9,521 nucleotides of DNA from Bryobacterales bacterium (GCA_003487005.1 DNFG01000369.1:1-9521); one strand, 5' to 3'. Shown: positions 1-7,974, numbered from the stretch's first letter. The notes: generated from the letters alone by a model not told the origin. A program made the numbers and translations.

Positions 1-25
1 AAGGTGGGGATGAAGGCGGCGGAGT

Positions 26-922
26 GTGCGGGTGCTGGCGCTGAATGAAGCGGGGGCGCCGTTCCATGACGCAGCGCTGCCATCGGTGCCGGCGCTGGGC
101 CACCGGGCGTTCGTGCTGAGCGAGTGGGTGCCGGAATTGAAGGGGCGGCGGGGGGTGCTGGAATTGAGTGTGAGCGGCGGGGCGCTGGCGGCGGTGCCGC
201 TGCGGTTTTCGGGCGAGGGGGTGATGTCGAGCGTGGAGGCGCAGGGGTTGTACGAGGGTCAGGGAGGCGGGGCGCGGGTGTATGTGTTTCCGCACATCGC
301 GGCGGGCGGGGGTTTTTCGAGCACGATCAGCTTGTCGAATCTGGAGGCGGAACCGGCGCGCGTGCGGCTGACGGCGCGGGCGGGGGCAGGCGATGGTTCC
401 ACGGCGGCGTGGCCGGCGGGATGGAGCGGTCAGGAGGTGGAGATCGGGAGCGGGAAGACGATGGAGATCACGCTGCCGGACGAAGGGGCGATGCCGGCGT
501 CGGGGATGGTGCGGGTGGAGTCGGACCGGCGGCTTGGCGGGATGGTGCAGTTCCGGCGCGCGATGGAGGGGATGCCGGGGCAGGCGGCGGCGGTGGCACT
601 GATGACCCCGGGAGGGCCGCTGGTGGCGCCTTTCGACAATCGCGACGGGGTGCTGACGGCGATTGCGCTGGCGAATGCGCATGTGACGGAGGAGGCGCGG
701 GTGACGCTGACGGCGCGAAACGCGGCCGGGGCGGTGATCGAGACGGCGACGGTGAACCTGCCCGCGCAAGGGCACCGGGCGGTGGCGCTGACTGAACTGC
801 TTCCCCGCAGCCAGGGTGAGTGGGGCGGGTTGGAGATCCGGACGGAAGGGGGCGCGGCGAGCGCGATTGCGCTGCGGTTTCTGGATTCGGGGGCGTTTAC
901 TTCGATCCAGATGTGGAAGTAG
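26..922 (+). CDS. C-terminal part of a secreted beta-rich repeat protein (5' end missing or frameshifted)
   Basis: No enzymatic function is recognised. The readable part is 298 residues with about three related segments, at roughly residues 2-75, 85-190 and 199-297. Shared traits are a Pro-His/Pro-Phe opening (VFPH at 87-90, VAPF at 200-203), a 'sLsN/aLaN' strand, 'ARVxLTAR' (111-118 and 224-231), 'GHRAxxLxExxP' (25-36 and 249-260), and 'LRF...G...(S)S' near each end (59-69, 283-293). Such Ala/Gly/Val-rich repeats are common at the C-termini of large secreted acidobacterial proteins, so an extracellular or surface role is inferred. The first repeat lacks its opening strand. An in-frame TGA lies at 11-13, and GTG 26 is only the first start codon after it, with no ribosome-binding site. 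The missing strand can be read in frame 1 upstream, so 26 is probably not the real start. The gene ends 8 nt from the convergent hydrolase gene. Confidence 0.65.
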   Translation: MRVLALNEAGAPFHDAALPSVPALGHRAFVLSEWVPELKGRRGVLELSVSGGALAAVPLRFSGEGVMSSVEAQGLYEGQGGGARVYVFPHIAAGGGFSSTISLSNLEAEPARVRLTARAGAGDGSTAAWPAGWSGQEVEIGSGKTMEITLPDEGAMPASGMVRVESDRRLGGMVQFRRAMEGMPGQAAAVALMTPGGPLVAPFDNRDGVLTAIALANAHVTEEARVTLTARNAAGAVIETATVNLPAQGHRAVALTELLPRSQGEWGGLEIRTEGGAASAIALRFLDSGAFTSIQMWK

Positions 923-930
923 GGGGCGGC

Positions 931-1779
931 TCAGCGCGGCTGCAATTCGAAGACGGCGAGGACGGGGTAGTGGTCCGAGGGGTAGCGGCCGTCTTCGTTG
1001 TAGGTGACGGTTTCGGCTTCGAGAACGGTGAAGGGGCCGCGGTAGAGGATCCAGTCGATGCGGCGGTCGGAGACGCGGCCGGAGAAGCCGCTGGAGGTGC
1101 CGGCGGGGCCGATGGTGCGGGTGGCGGTGGTCCAGGCGTCCTTGAGGTTGGCGGTGAGGATCTTGTAGGGATCGGTGGCGGGGGCGGCGGCGTTGAAGTC
1201 GCCGGTCATGATGAAGGGGACTCCGGCGGGGAGTTTGCCGGCGCGCTCTGCAATCAATCTGGCGGAATTGACGCGGGCTTCATTGCCTTGGGCGGTGTGG
1301 TGGAAGTGGGTGTTGTAGAAGTAGAAGCGCTGGCCGGAGGCGCGGATTTCAAACAGGGCCCAGGTGACCATGCGCGGCAGGGTGGCGCCCCAGGCCTGGG
1401 AACCGGCGACTTCGGGGGTTTCAGAGAGCCAGAAGTTGCCGGATTCGATGACGCGGAGTTTGGAGCGTTTGTAGAAGACGCCCATGTGTTCGTCTTCCCG
1501 GTTGCCGCGGCGGCTGTTGCCGAACCATTCGTACTCGGGGAGGTTTTGGGCGATGTAGTCGCCTTGAATGTAGAAGAGTTCCTGGGTGCCGAGCAGGTCG
1601 GGGTTCTTGAGGCGGATGGTGCGGACGAGGGTGTCCTGGCGGACTTCCCAGCGGTTGGGGCCGTCGCCGGAGGCGGGGTAGCGGACATTGAAGCTCATGA
1701 CGCGAAGGGTCTCGGCGGGCGCGGCGAAGGCGCAGAGGAGCAGGGCGCAGAGAAGAGTGGTGAACTGCATGGATTTCAC
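931..1779 (-). CDS. secreted endonuclease/exonuclease/phosphatase-family metal-dependent hydrolase
   Basis: Predicted Mg-dependent phosphoesterase of the EEP fold (DNase I/sphingomyelinase-like, ElsH group), 282 residues. Family motifs are all visible: FNVR (30-33), GTQE with the metal-binding Glu67, NTH (156-158), GDFN (193-196), RIDWI (240-244), and the terminal SDH (268-270) that carries the catalytic His. The N-terminus is a signal peptide: Lys2, a hydrophobic stretch at 9-19, and a likely cut after Ala20 or Ala22. Two starts are possible. GTG at 1779 supplies the usual positive charge and has an AGG four bases upstream; ATG at 1770 gives 279 residues but loses the lysine and any close Shine-Dalgarno. 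I prefer the GTG, weakly. It lies 65 nt downstream of the receptor gene on the same strand, so co-transcription is possible if the hairpin between them does not terminate. The substrate (nucleic acid, phospholipid or sugar phosphate) cannot be deduced. Confidence 0.88.
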   Translation of the reverse strand: MKSMQFTTLLCALLLCAFAAPAETLRVMSFNVRYPASGDGPNRWEVRQDTLVRTIRLKNPDLLGTQELFYIQGDYIAQNLPEYEWFGNSRRGNREDEHMGVFYKRSKLRVIESGNFWLSETPEVAGSQAWGATLPRMVTWALFEIRASGQRFYFYNTHFHHTAQGNEARVNSARLIAERAGKLPAGVPFIMTGDFNAAAPATDPYKILTANLKDAWTTATRTIGPAGTSSGFSGRVSDRRIDWILYRGPFTVLEAETVTYNEDGRYPSDHYPVLAVFELQPR

Positions 1780-1800
1780 GATACCTGATGAGAATGGGGA

Positions 1801-1832
1801 AGGGCCGCGCGCCGGGAGTGGCGGGCGGCCCT
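1801..1832 (-). terminator. GC-rich hairpin after the receptor gene, possible terminator or attenuator
   Basis: AGGGCCGC at 1801-1808 is exactly complementary to GCGGCCCT at 1825-1832. After one G-G mismatch the stem continues with 1810-1814 against 1819-1823 (four Watson-Crick pairs and one G-U), leaving a four-base loop. It begins 12 nt past the receptor stop codon in the direction of transcription. The following bases on that strand are TCCCCATTCTC, a poor T-tract, so full intrinsic termination is uncertain. A partial terminator lowering expression of the downstream hydrolase, or a 3'-end stabilising hairpin, fits equally well. Confidence 0.45.
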
Positions 1833-1844
1833 GGCCGGAGCGGA

Positions 1845-4800
1845 TCAGAACAGGAACTTCAAGGCGAACTGGATCTGGCGAGGCGTGTTGGCCTGACTGT
1901 TGATGACGCCGAAGGCGGCGGCGGTGACAGTGGTATTCGGGCCGCCGAAGCGAGGAGTGTTGAAGGCGTTGAAGAACTCGGCGCGGAACTGGACGAGGGA
2001 GCCTTCGGTGACCTGGAACTGTTTGAAGAGGGAGAGGTCCCAGTTGCGGACCATGTCGTTGCGGACATCGGGGAGGAAGCGGGCGAGGTTGCCGAAGGTG
2101 AAGGCGGCAGGCTGGCTGTAGACGGAGGTGTCGAGGTAGGCGTTGAGGCGGTCCTGGACGCGGCCGGTTTTGCGGCCGCTCTGGCCGTTGCTGTTGGGCT
2201 GGGTGCGCGCGGCGAAGAGGCCGGAGGTATTGCTGGCGGAGAGGGCGATGGGGGTGCCGGACTGGTAGGTAAGGATCGAATTGATCTGCCAGCCGCCGAG
2301 GACCCAGTGGGCGAAGCGGTTGCCGCCGGTATCGAGAGCGCGTCCGCGGCCGATGGGGACATCGTGGATGGCGCTGAGGACGAAGCGGTGGGCGATGTCG
2401 TGGCCGGCGAGAGCGCGGCTGGCCTCGATGTCGTAGGAGTTCTGGTGGCTCTCGCCGGTGTCGATGAGCTTGGCCCAGGTGTAGTTGCCTTCGAACATGA
2501 GCCCTTGGGCGAAGCGGCGTTTGAAGGTGTTCTGCCAGGCGTGGTAGATGGAGTTGGAAGTGGGGTGGTAGAGAGGCTGGAGGCTGGTGAACTGCGGGTA
2601 GGGGCGGAGCAGGTGGCCCCGGGCGATGGTGGGCGAGAGGTGGACGCCGTTGTCGACGACGCCGAAGAAGGGGTTGTCGACCTGCTGGTTGAGGGCGGAA
2701 CCCAATGCCATGTATTGGGGGTCGAGCTGGTTGAATTCGAGGCCGCCTTCGCCGCTGCTGTGGAGGTGGAGTCCACGGTTGCCGACGTAGGCGGATTCGA
2801 GGAGGACGCCGGCGGGGAGTTCGCGCTGGATGGTGAAGTTCCACATCCGGTTCATGGGCGAAGGGGAATCGGGCCAGAAGGCCTGGAGGTTGGCGCCGGC
2901 CTGGGTCAGGAGGCCGTCGGCGGCGCCGGGGACGCCGCGGAAGCCTTCGGGGTAGGGGTCGGAGAGGCGGTTAAAGGGGGTGATGCCGTCGGTGGTGGTG
3001 ATCCAAGGGTATTCGACGCGGAAGCCGAAGGGGCCGACGGTGCCCTGAGCGGCCTGACGGGAGGGGCCGTAGAAGAGGCCGAAGGCGCCGCGGAGGACGG
3101 TCTTGGGGTCGAGCTGGTAAGCGAAGCCGATGCGGGGGGCCCAGTTATTGAGGTCCTTGTTGAACTGGGTGCGGGGGTTGCCATCGACGCCGACGAAGCG
3201 GACGCCGCCGCGCAGGTTGGGGAAGCCGGGGACGACGCCGGCGAGCGGGGAAGCGGCCTGTTCGTCGAACCAGTTGAAGCGGTTGTAGCGTTCGGTGCGG
3301 GGGAGGTCGAGTTCGTAGCGGAGACCGAGGTTGAGGGTGAGTTTGGAGGTGATGCGCCAGTCGTCCTGGATGTAGAAGCCGTGGTAGGGGCTCTGGGCGG
3401 CGACGTTCTTCCAGTTGCGGATGAGCACATTGCCGGTGGTGCCGGTGCCGAGCAGGAGGGAGGCCATGCCGTTGCCGGCGGTGGAACTGGCCTGGTTGGG
3501 GTTGGGCCCCTGGGTGAATCCGGCGGCGAAATTGAAGGTGCCGGCGGAGCGGGCTTCCCATACGTTGACGCGGATCAGGCGGCCTTCCCAACCGAATTTG
3601 AGGTTGTGATTGCCCTTGACCATGGAGAGGTTGGAGAGGAGGGTGAAGGTATTGAAGGTGCTGAAGCGGTGGTCGCTGCCGCCGATGTTGACGAAGCCTG
3701 AGGCGCCGAAGCGGGGGAACATCTGACGGTCGACGACGCTATCGATGGCGGAGGGGAGGCCGAGGCTGGAAGGGACGAAGCCGAGGCCCTGGTTGTTGTA
3801 GTCGAAGATGGAGCGGGAGACGCCGAAGCGGGTGGTCCAGACGGTGGTGGGGGAGAGGGTATTGGAGTAGTCGATGGAAGCGGAGGGTTGGGTGACGCCT
3901 TCGATGACGCGGCCTTCGGCGATGGTGAGATCGCTGGGGAAGAAGGCGGGGGGAGCGTTGACGTTATCGCGCCAGGAGAAGCGGCCGAAGATGCGCTGGT
4001 TGTCGTTGAGGTTGTGGTCGATGCGACCGTCGATCTGATCCTGATCGAAGCTCCGGGCGCCGGTGTTGATGTAGTTGTTGACGTTGGTGACGGCGTTGGT
4101 GACTGAGTTGGCCTGGGGATAGTACTTGACGACATTGCGGGCGACGGGGTCGATCATGGACTGCGGAATGACGTTGCCGGGGAACTGATCGCGAACGAAG
4201 CCGGAGCCCTGGGCGCGGGTCGAGAAGGGATCAAAGATGCGGATGAGGGAGCCGTTGGCGACGCGGGTGTCACTGAAGTCACCCTGGCGCTGCAGGTCGG
4301 TGGGCACGGTGAAGATGGTATTGGCGAGGGTGCGCTCGCGGAGGCCTTCGTAGCTGCCGAGGAAGAAGGTCTTGTTCTTGATGATGGGGCCATTGACCAT
4401 GGCGCCGAACTGGTTGCGTTTGAAGCTGCCGAGGGGGATGCCGGCGCGGTTGCTGAAGAAATCGTTGGCGTCGAGTTTCGAGTTCCGGAGGAACTCGAAA
4501 AGGCTGCCATGAAGGCCGTTGGTGCCGGATTTGTAGACCACGTTGACCATGCCGCCATTGCTGCGGCCGAATTCGGCGGAGTAGTTCGAGCCCATCACCT
4601 TGAATTCGGCGATGGCTTCGACGGGCGGGAAGGTGGAGTTGCCCGAGAAGCCGTTGACGGTGGGGTGGGCGGTGCTGACGCCATCCACGAGGATGTCGAG
4701 CATGGAGTTGCGGGCGCCGTTGATGCCGAAGCCGGTGCCGTAGGTGGTGCTGACGCTGCCGGTGACGCCGGGCGTGAGATAGAGCAGGGAGTAGACGTTG

Positions 4801-5252
4801 CGGGTATTGAGAGGGAGTTCGACGATGCGCTTGTTGTCAACGACCTTGCCGAGGACCGAGTCCACTGTTTCGAGAAGGGAGGCATCAGCGGTGACTTCCA
4901 CCGATTCGGAGACGCTGCCGACTTCGAGGCGGACGTCCACGCGAGCCTGCTGGCCGACGGAAAGCTGAATGCCGCGGCGGAGGAAATGCTTAAAGCCGGT
5001 GGAAGAGACTTCGACCTGATATTCGCCGCGGACGAGTTCATTGAAGGCGAAGTTGCCGTCTTCGTTCGTGGTGCTCGAAGCCGACCATCCGGTGGCGGGA
5101 TTATTCACGCGGACTTCCGCGCCGGCGACGACGCTGCCGCTGGGATCGGTGACGGTTCCAATCAATCGCCCAGTGAAGGACTGGCCAAAGGAGATGGCCG
5201 CAAAAAGGAGGACAGACGACACCAGCCGCACTGCCCGCAAGGGGAAGGACAT
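1845..5252 (-). CDS. Oar-like TonB-dependent outer-membrane receptor with carboxypeptidase-regulatory-like domain
   Basis: Outer-membrane transporter of the Oar/TonB-dependent family, 1135 residues and apparently intact. In order: a signal peptide (Arg6 and Arg9, hydrophobic 11-20, likely cut near Gly23-Gln24); a carboxypeptidase-regulatory-like beta-sandwich at about 27-110 (GTVTDPSG at 32-39, then the NEDGNFAF and GEYQVEV strands); a TonB-box-like SESVEVTA at 115-122; a plug domain at about 125-240 ([19 protein letters not shown], later [13 protein letters not shown] and EFGRSNGG); then a long beta-barrel with many aromatic-rich strands, ending in a terminal Phe as outer-membrane barrels do. 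I start it at ATG 5252 rather than the longer upstream frame because GGAGG sits six bases before it and the signal peptide follows at once. The family is heavily expanded in Acidobacteria; ligands are mostly unknown and usually guessed to be oligosaccharides or peptides. A secreted hydrolase gene follows. Confidence 0.95.
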   Translation of the reverse strand: MSFPLRAVRLVSSVLLFAAISFGQSFTGRLIGTVTDPSGSVVAGAEVRVNNPATGWSASSTTNEDGNFAFNELVRGEYQVEVSSTGFKHFLRRGIQLSVGQQARVDVRLEVGSVSESVEVTADASLLETVDSVLGKVVDNKRIVELPLNTRNVYSLLYLTPGVTGSVSTTYGTGFGINGARNSMLDILVDGVSTAHPTVNGFSGNSTFPPVEAIAEFKVMGSNYSAEFGRSNGGMVNVVYKSGTNGLHGSLFEFLRNSKLDANDFFSNRAGIPLGSFKRNQFGAMVNGPIIKNKTFFLGSYEGLRERTLANTIFTVPTDLQRQGDFSDTRVANGSLIRIFDPFSTRAQGSGFVRDQFPGNVIPQSMIDPVARNVVKYYPQANSVTNAVTNVNNYINTGARSFDQDQIDGRIDHNLNDNQRIFGRFSWRDNVNAPPAFFPSDLTIAEGRVIEGVTQPSASIDYSNTLSPTTVWTTRFGVSRSIFDYNNQGLGFVPSSLGLPSAIDSVVDRQMFPRFGASGFVNIGGSDHRFSTFNTFTLLSNLSMVKGNHNLKFGWEGRLIRVNVWEARSAGTFNFAAGFTQGPNPNQASSTAGNGMASLLLGTGTTGNVLIRNWKNVAAQSPYHGFYIQDDWRITSKLTLNLGLRYELDLPRTERYNRFNWFDEQAASPLAGVVPGFPNLRGGVRFVGVDGNPRTQFNKDLNNWAPRIGFAYQLDPKTVLRGAFGLFYGPSRQAAQGTVGPFGFRVEYPWITTTDGITPFNRLSDPYPEGFRGVPGAADGLLTQAGANLQAFWPDSPSPMNRMWNFTIQRELPAGVLLESAYVGNRGLHLHSSGEGGLEFNQLDPQYMALGSALNQQVDNPFFGVVDNGVHLSPTIARGHLLRPYPQFTSLQPLYHPTSNSIYHAWQNTFKRRFAQGLMFEGNYTWAKLIDTGESHQNSYDIEASRALAGHDIAHRFVLSAIHDVPIGRGRALDTGGNRFAHWVLGGWQINSILTYQSGTPIALSASNTSGLFAARTQPNSNGQSGRKTGRVQDRLNAYLDTSVYSQPAAFTFGNLARFLPDVRNDMVRNWDLSLFKQFQVTEGSLVQFRAEFFNAFNTPRFGGPNTTVTAAAFGVINSQANTPRQIQFALKFLF

Positions 5253-5258
5253 AGCAAA

Positions 5259-5263
5259 CCTCC
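5259..5263 (-). promoter_or_regulatory. ribosome-binding site of the receptor gene
   Basis: GGAGG on the minus strand, with six bases (TTTGCT) before ATG 5252. It decides the start of the receptor: the open frame runs upstream to about 5318, but only this ATG has a proper Shine-Dalgarno and a signal peptide straight after it. Confidence 0.85.
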
Positions 5264-5504
5264 AGCAAAAGATCGAATCGGGTGCGCCTCGACCGCCGGT
5301 GAATCCGGGGCCGGGCAATCATGACAAATTAGTTACAAAGAGCCCAGGTGGGAGGAGCATATCAGAAGACATGGCGGACGAATAGGCTATCTTTAGATAT
5401 ATTTCCTCTTTGAGAGACTCACTTCCCGCCAATTTAGCAGGATTGTGTTTCATTTCTTTCGCCGCCCAGACAATTTCTGATGAAAGTAAATTCCCGAGGG
5501 CAAT

Positions 5505-5525
5505 CCCCGGACGGCGCCGGCGGGG
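5505..5525. repeat. inverted repeat in the leader of the serine hydrolase gene
   Basis: CCCCG at 5505-5509 pairs with CGGGG at 5521-5525, and the interior contains the perfect 8-base palindrome CGGCGCCG at 5512-5519. It ends 46 nt before the ATG at 5572. It could be a protein-binding operator, a hairpin in the 5' untranslated RNA, or chance symmetry in GC-rich DNA, which is common; hence the low confidence in any function. Confidence 0.3.
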
Positions 5526-5571
5526 AGCGGGCCAGGGGATCGCGGGTGGCGTTCGGCGATATGATGCCCAC

Positions 5572-7527
5572 ATGCGAGTCCTTGTTGGTCTGTTGATTCT
5601 CGCCTGCGCCTCGTCCGCGCAGCAGGGTTTTGATGCCCGGAAGTTAGACCGGTGGCGGGAGCAGCTTGAAGCGAGGGGGACGAAGGCGCTCCTGGTGCAG
5701 CGGGCCGGGAAGACGGTTTTCGAGTGGTACAGCGCCGATCACGGCCCGGACAAGCGCCATTACAGCGCCTCACTGGCGAAGGCTCTGGTGGGGGGTGTTT
5801 CGCTCATGCTCGCGATTCAGGATGGGCGGATGGAGGCGACAGACCCGGCCGCGAAGTCCATTCCGGCGTGGCGAGGCGATCCGGTGAAGTCCCGGATTCT
5901 GATCCGGCATCTGGCCACGCACACGTCGGGGATCGAGGACGCGGAGCAGGACAACATCCCGCACATGGAGATTCCGGGCTGGAAGGGGCGGTTCTGGCGG
6001 CGCGAGCCGGACCCGTTCACGCCCTCCCTGTACGATGCGCCTGTCCTGTTTGAACCGGGTTCACGGTGGGCGTACAGCAATCCCGGCATGGCCGCGCTGG
6101 CGTACGCGGTGACGGCGAGCCTGCGAGGGGCGCCGCAGACGGACATCCGCTCGCTGCTGAAGGCGCGGGTGTTTGACCCGCTGGGCATCCCGGAAGCGGA
6201 ATGGTCGATTGGCTATGGGCGCGCGTACGAGGTGGATGGGCTGTCGCTCTACGGCAACTGGGGCGGTGGGGCGTTCACGGCGCGGGCCGCGGCCAAAGTG
6301 GGAGCCTGGATGATGGAGCGGGGCGGGATGGCGGTGCGCGACCAGGGTCTGCCGATCAGCCCGGATGCTCATGCGCCGGCCTCGGGGTTGGGGTGGTACA
6401 GCAATGCGCGCGGCGCATGGCCTGCTCTGCCTCCGGACGCATTCGCGGGCGCGGGCGCCGGTCATCAGGTGCTTCTGGCGATCCCTTCGCTGCAACTGGT
6501 GGTGGTGCGAAACGGGGCGAATCTCGAGCCCAACCTGACGGATGGGCGTTTCTGGGGGGCGGTGTACGAACACATTTTCGCGCCGCTGATGGGGGCGCTT
6601 GCCGATCCCCCTTACGCGCGGAGCGAGGTGATTCGCGGAGTCCGTTTCGACCCGCCGGCGACGATCCGGCGCGAGGCCGACGGGAGCGACAACTGGCCGG
6701 TGACGTGGGGGGCCGATGGCCACCTCTACACGAGTTATGGAGATGGCTGGGGGTTCGATCCACGCGTGGAGAAGAAATTGAGCCAGGGGTGGGCCCGCGT
6801 GGAGGGGGGGCCCGTAGATTTCCGCGGGGTGAACATCCGCTCGGAATCCGGCGAGCGGACGGGGGATGGCCGCGCGGGGGCGAAGGCGAGCGGACTGGTG
6901 ATGGTGGATGGCGTACTGTACGCCTGGATTCGCAACACCGGGAATGCGCAGCTTGCCTGGTCCGAAGACGAGGGCCGGACGTGGCACTGGGGGTTCCGCT
7001 TCACGACGAGCATGGGCTCGCCGGCGTTTCTGAACTTCGGCCGGGACAATGAAGGGGCGCGCGATGGTTTTGTGTACGCCTATTCACAGGATGGCCCCAG
7101 TGCATACACGCAGGATGATGGGATTGTGCTCGCCCGCGCGCCGAAGGGGCGGTTGCGGGAGGAGGGGGCGTGGGAGTTCTGGGCCGGCGAGGGGCGCTGG
7201 TCGGCCGACATCGCGGATCGCGTTCCGGTGTTCCGCTACGAGGGCCATTGCGAGCGCGTGGATGCCGTCTGGCACCCCGGGATTCGCCGCTATCTGCTTG
7301 CTGTCGGGTACAACCACGCCAGCGGATGGGGGCTGTTCGAGGCTCCTGAACCCTGGGGCCCGTGGCGCGTCGCCTTCCACACCCACAAGTGGGATCTTGA
7401 GGAAACTCACGGCTACCGGCTTCCCTCGAAGTGGATTGGAGCGGACGGCCGGATGCATCTGATCTACTCCGGCCGCCTGCGGGAAGACGCGTTTTGCGTC
7501 CGGGGGTTCACGCTTCTGCTTCGCTGA
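5572..7527 (+). CDS. exported serine hydrolase (beta-lactamase class C type) fused to a propeller-like C-terminal domain
   Basis: Two-domain exported protein of 651 residues. A signal peptide (Arg2, hydrophobic 3-13, likely cut after Ala16) leads to a class C beta-lactamase/penicillin-binding-like domain at about 20-340. The catalytic Ser67 sits in SLAK (67-70), the Tyr-Ser-Asn motif is at 168-170, and GAGH (295-298) is at the place of the third KTG/HxG motif. HLATHTSG (113-120) is also typical of the family. The C-terminal half (about 345-651) is Trp/Gly/Asp-rich with repeated short strands: DNWPVTWGADGHLYTSYGDG (373-392), LAWSEDEGRTW (461-471), YAWIRN (450-455), EAPEPWGPW (590-598), IYSG (631-634). 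It resembles a secreted propeller family near sialidases/DUF4185; that assignment is from memory. ATG 5572 is chosen because the signal peptide starts there; no clear Shine-Dalgarno precedes it. Substrate unknown (peptide, ester or lactam); true beta-lactamase activity is not implied. The 3' end overlaps the convergent DGPF gene by 20 nt. Confidence 0.88.
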   Translation: MRVLVGLLILACASSAQQGFDARKLDRWREQLEARGTKALLVQRAGKTVFEWYSADHGPDKRHYSASLAKALVGGVSLMLAIQDGRMEATDPAAKSIPAWRGDPVKSRILIRHLATHTSGIEDAEQDNIPHMEIPGWKGRFWRREPDPFTPSLYDAPVLFEPGSRWAYSNPGMAALAYAVTASLRGAPQTDIRSLLKARVFDPLGIPEAEWSIGYGRAYEVDGLSLYGNWGGGAFTARAAAKVGAWMMERGGMAVRDQGLPISPDAHAPASGLGWYSNARGAWPALPPDAFAGAGAGHQVLLAIPSLQLVVVRNGANLEPNLTDGRFWGAVYEHIFAPLMGALADPPYARSEVIRGVRFDPPATIRREADGSDNWPVTWGADGHLYTSYGDGWGFDPRVEKKLSQGWARVEGGPVDFRGVNIRSESGERTGDGRAGAKASGLVMVDGVLYAWIRNTGNAQLAWSEDEGRTWHWGFRFTTSMGSPAFLNFGRDNEGARDGFVYAYSQDGPSAYTQDDGIVLARAPKGRLREEGAWEFWAGEGRWSADIADRVPVFRYEGHCERVDAVWHPGIRRYLLAVGYNHASGWGLFEAPEPWGPWRVAFHTHKWDLEETHGYRLPSKWIGADGRMHLIYSGRLREDAFCVRGFTLLLR

Positions 7528-7951
7528 GAGGCGGGCCAGCGAGGCGTTCGCGCAGACGCTCCTCCTGCTCGCGCAGTTCGGGCGTGATGTGATCGCCGAA
7601 ATCCTCGATTTCGTAGATCTGGCGGATTTCGATCTCCGAGTCCTCGTTCATGGGATTCGGGCAGCGCTCGACCCAGCGGATGGCCTCTTCGAGTGAGTCG
7701 CACTTCCAGATCCAGTAGCCGGCGACGAGTTGGTCGACCTCGGGGAAGGGCCCTGGCCGCGTGTGGCGGTTGGCGCCCGAGAACCGGACCCGCGCGCCGC
7801 GGGCGCTCGGGTGCAGACCTTCGCCCGCGAGCAGAACGCCCGCCTCGGCGAGTTCCTCGTTGAACCGGCCCATTTCGGCGAACAGGGTCTCGGAGGGCAT
7901 GACTCCGGCTTCGCTGTCGCGGGTCGCTTTGACCAGGATCATGAATCGCAT
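7508..7951 (-). CDS. YCII-related (DGPF-domain) protein
   Basis: Small cytoplasmic protein of 147 residues in the YCII/DGPF family, a dimeric ferredoxin-like fold of mostly unknown function. Visible family features are MRFMILVKAT (1-10), FNEEL..AGVLLAGEGLHPSARGARV (30-54), GPFPEVDQLVAGYWIW at 67-82 in place of the usual DGPF-E-KE segment, SLEEAIRWVERCP (86-98) and IEIRQIYEIEDFG (107-119). The Asp that names the DGPF motif is replaced by Pro66. A charged helical tail (122-147, Glu/Arg rich) follows. The open frame extends far upstream, but ATG 7951 has AAGGAG six bases before it and matches the family N-terminus. It is the last gene of the TetR-VOC-VOC operon, 62 nt after the preceding stop, and its 3' end overlaps the convergent serine hydrolase gene by 20 nt. 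Such proteins are known from sigma-factor-linked clusters; their biochemical role is unsettled. Confidence 0.9.
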   Translation of the reverse strand: MRFMILVKATRDSEAGVMPSETLFAEMGRFNEELAEAGVLLAGEGLHPSARGARVRFSGANRHTRPGPFPEVDQLVAGYWIWKCDSLEEAIRWVERCPNPMNEDSEIEIRQIYEIEDFGDHITPELREQEERLRERLAGPPLSEAEA

Positions 7952-7957
7952 TGTCTT

Positions 7958-7963
7958 CTCCTT
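7958..7963 (-). promoter_or_regulatory. ribosome-binding site of the DGPF-domain gene
   Basis: AAGGAG on the minus strand, six bases before ATG 7951. It fixes the start and gives this gene its own translation initiation, unlike the coupled VOC gene upstream. Confidence 0.85.
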
Positions 7964-7974
7964 TGTCCAGGGTT

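Larger units (their letters stand above)
5253..5571. promoter_or_regulatory. divergent intergenic region with promoters for the receptor (minus) and serine hydrolase (plus)
   Basis: A 319-nt gap between two divergently transcribed genes. It is visibly AT-richer than the rest: 24 of 60 bases are G or C at 5401-5460, while the coding regions are mostly G and C. Core promoters cannot be fixed by eye. Weak candidates are, for the plus strand, TTGAGA at 5410-5415 with a 17-base spacer to TTTAGC at 5433-5438 (good -35, poor -10); and for the minus strand, a TATGCT -10-like hexamer at 5356-5361, about 100 nt before the receptor start, without a convincing -35. No small gene is supported here; the open frames in it are extensions of the flanking genes or their shadows. 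Confidence 0.5.

Noticed and set aside
820..1788. Plus-strand open frame of 322 codons antisense to the EEP hydrolase
   Set aside because: Same low-complexity Gly/Val/Asp-rich composition; it overlaps two well-supported genes and has no ribosome-binding site or domain.
1780..2844. Upstream extension of the EEP hydrolase frame by about 350 codons into the receptor gene
   Set aside because: The extension is Pro/Arg-rich shadow sequence overlapping the receptor C-terminus; the signal peptide and EEP domain begin only at about 1779.
1788..3701. Plus-strand open frame of 637 codons lying antisense to the receptor gene
   Set aside because: Its translation is low-complexity Gly/Glu/Val/Ala without recognisable domains, while the opposite strand encodes a complete receptor. 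Long antisense frames are expected in GC-rich DNA with strong third-position bias.
5410..5571. Longer serine hydrolase with 54 extra N-terminal residues
   Set aside because: The extra part would place the signal peptide internally and crosses the AT-rich promoter region; ATG 5572 immediately precedes the signal peptide.
5572..7527. Antibiotic-resistance beta-lactamase
   Set aside because: SxxK and YSN motifs are shared by esterases, peptidases and penicillin-binding-like proteins. The extra C-terminal half and the genomic setting give no support for true beta-lactam resistance.
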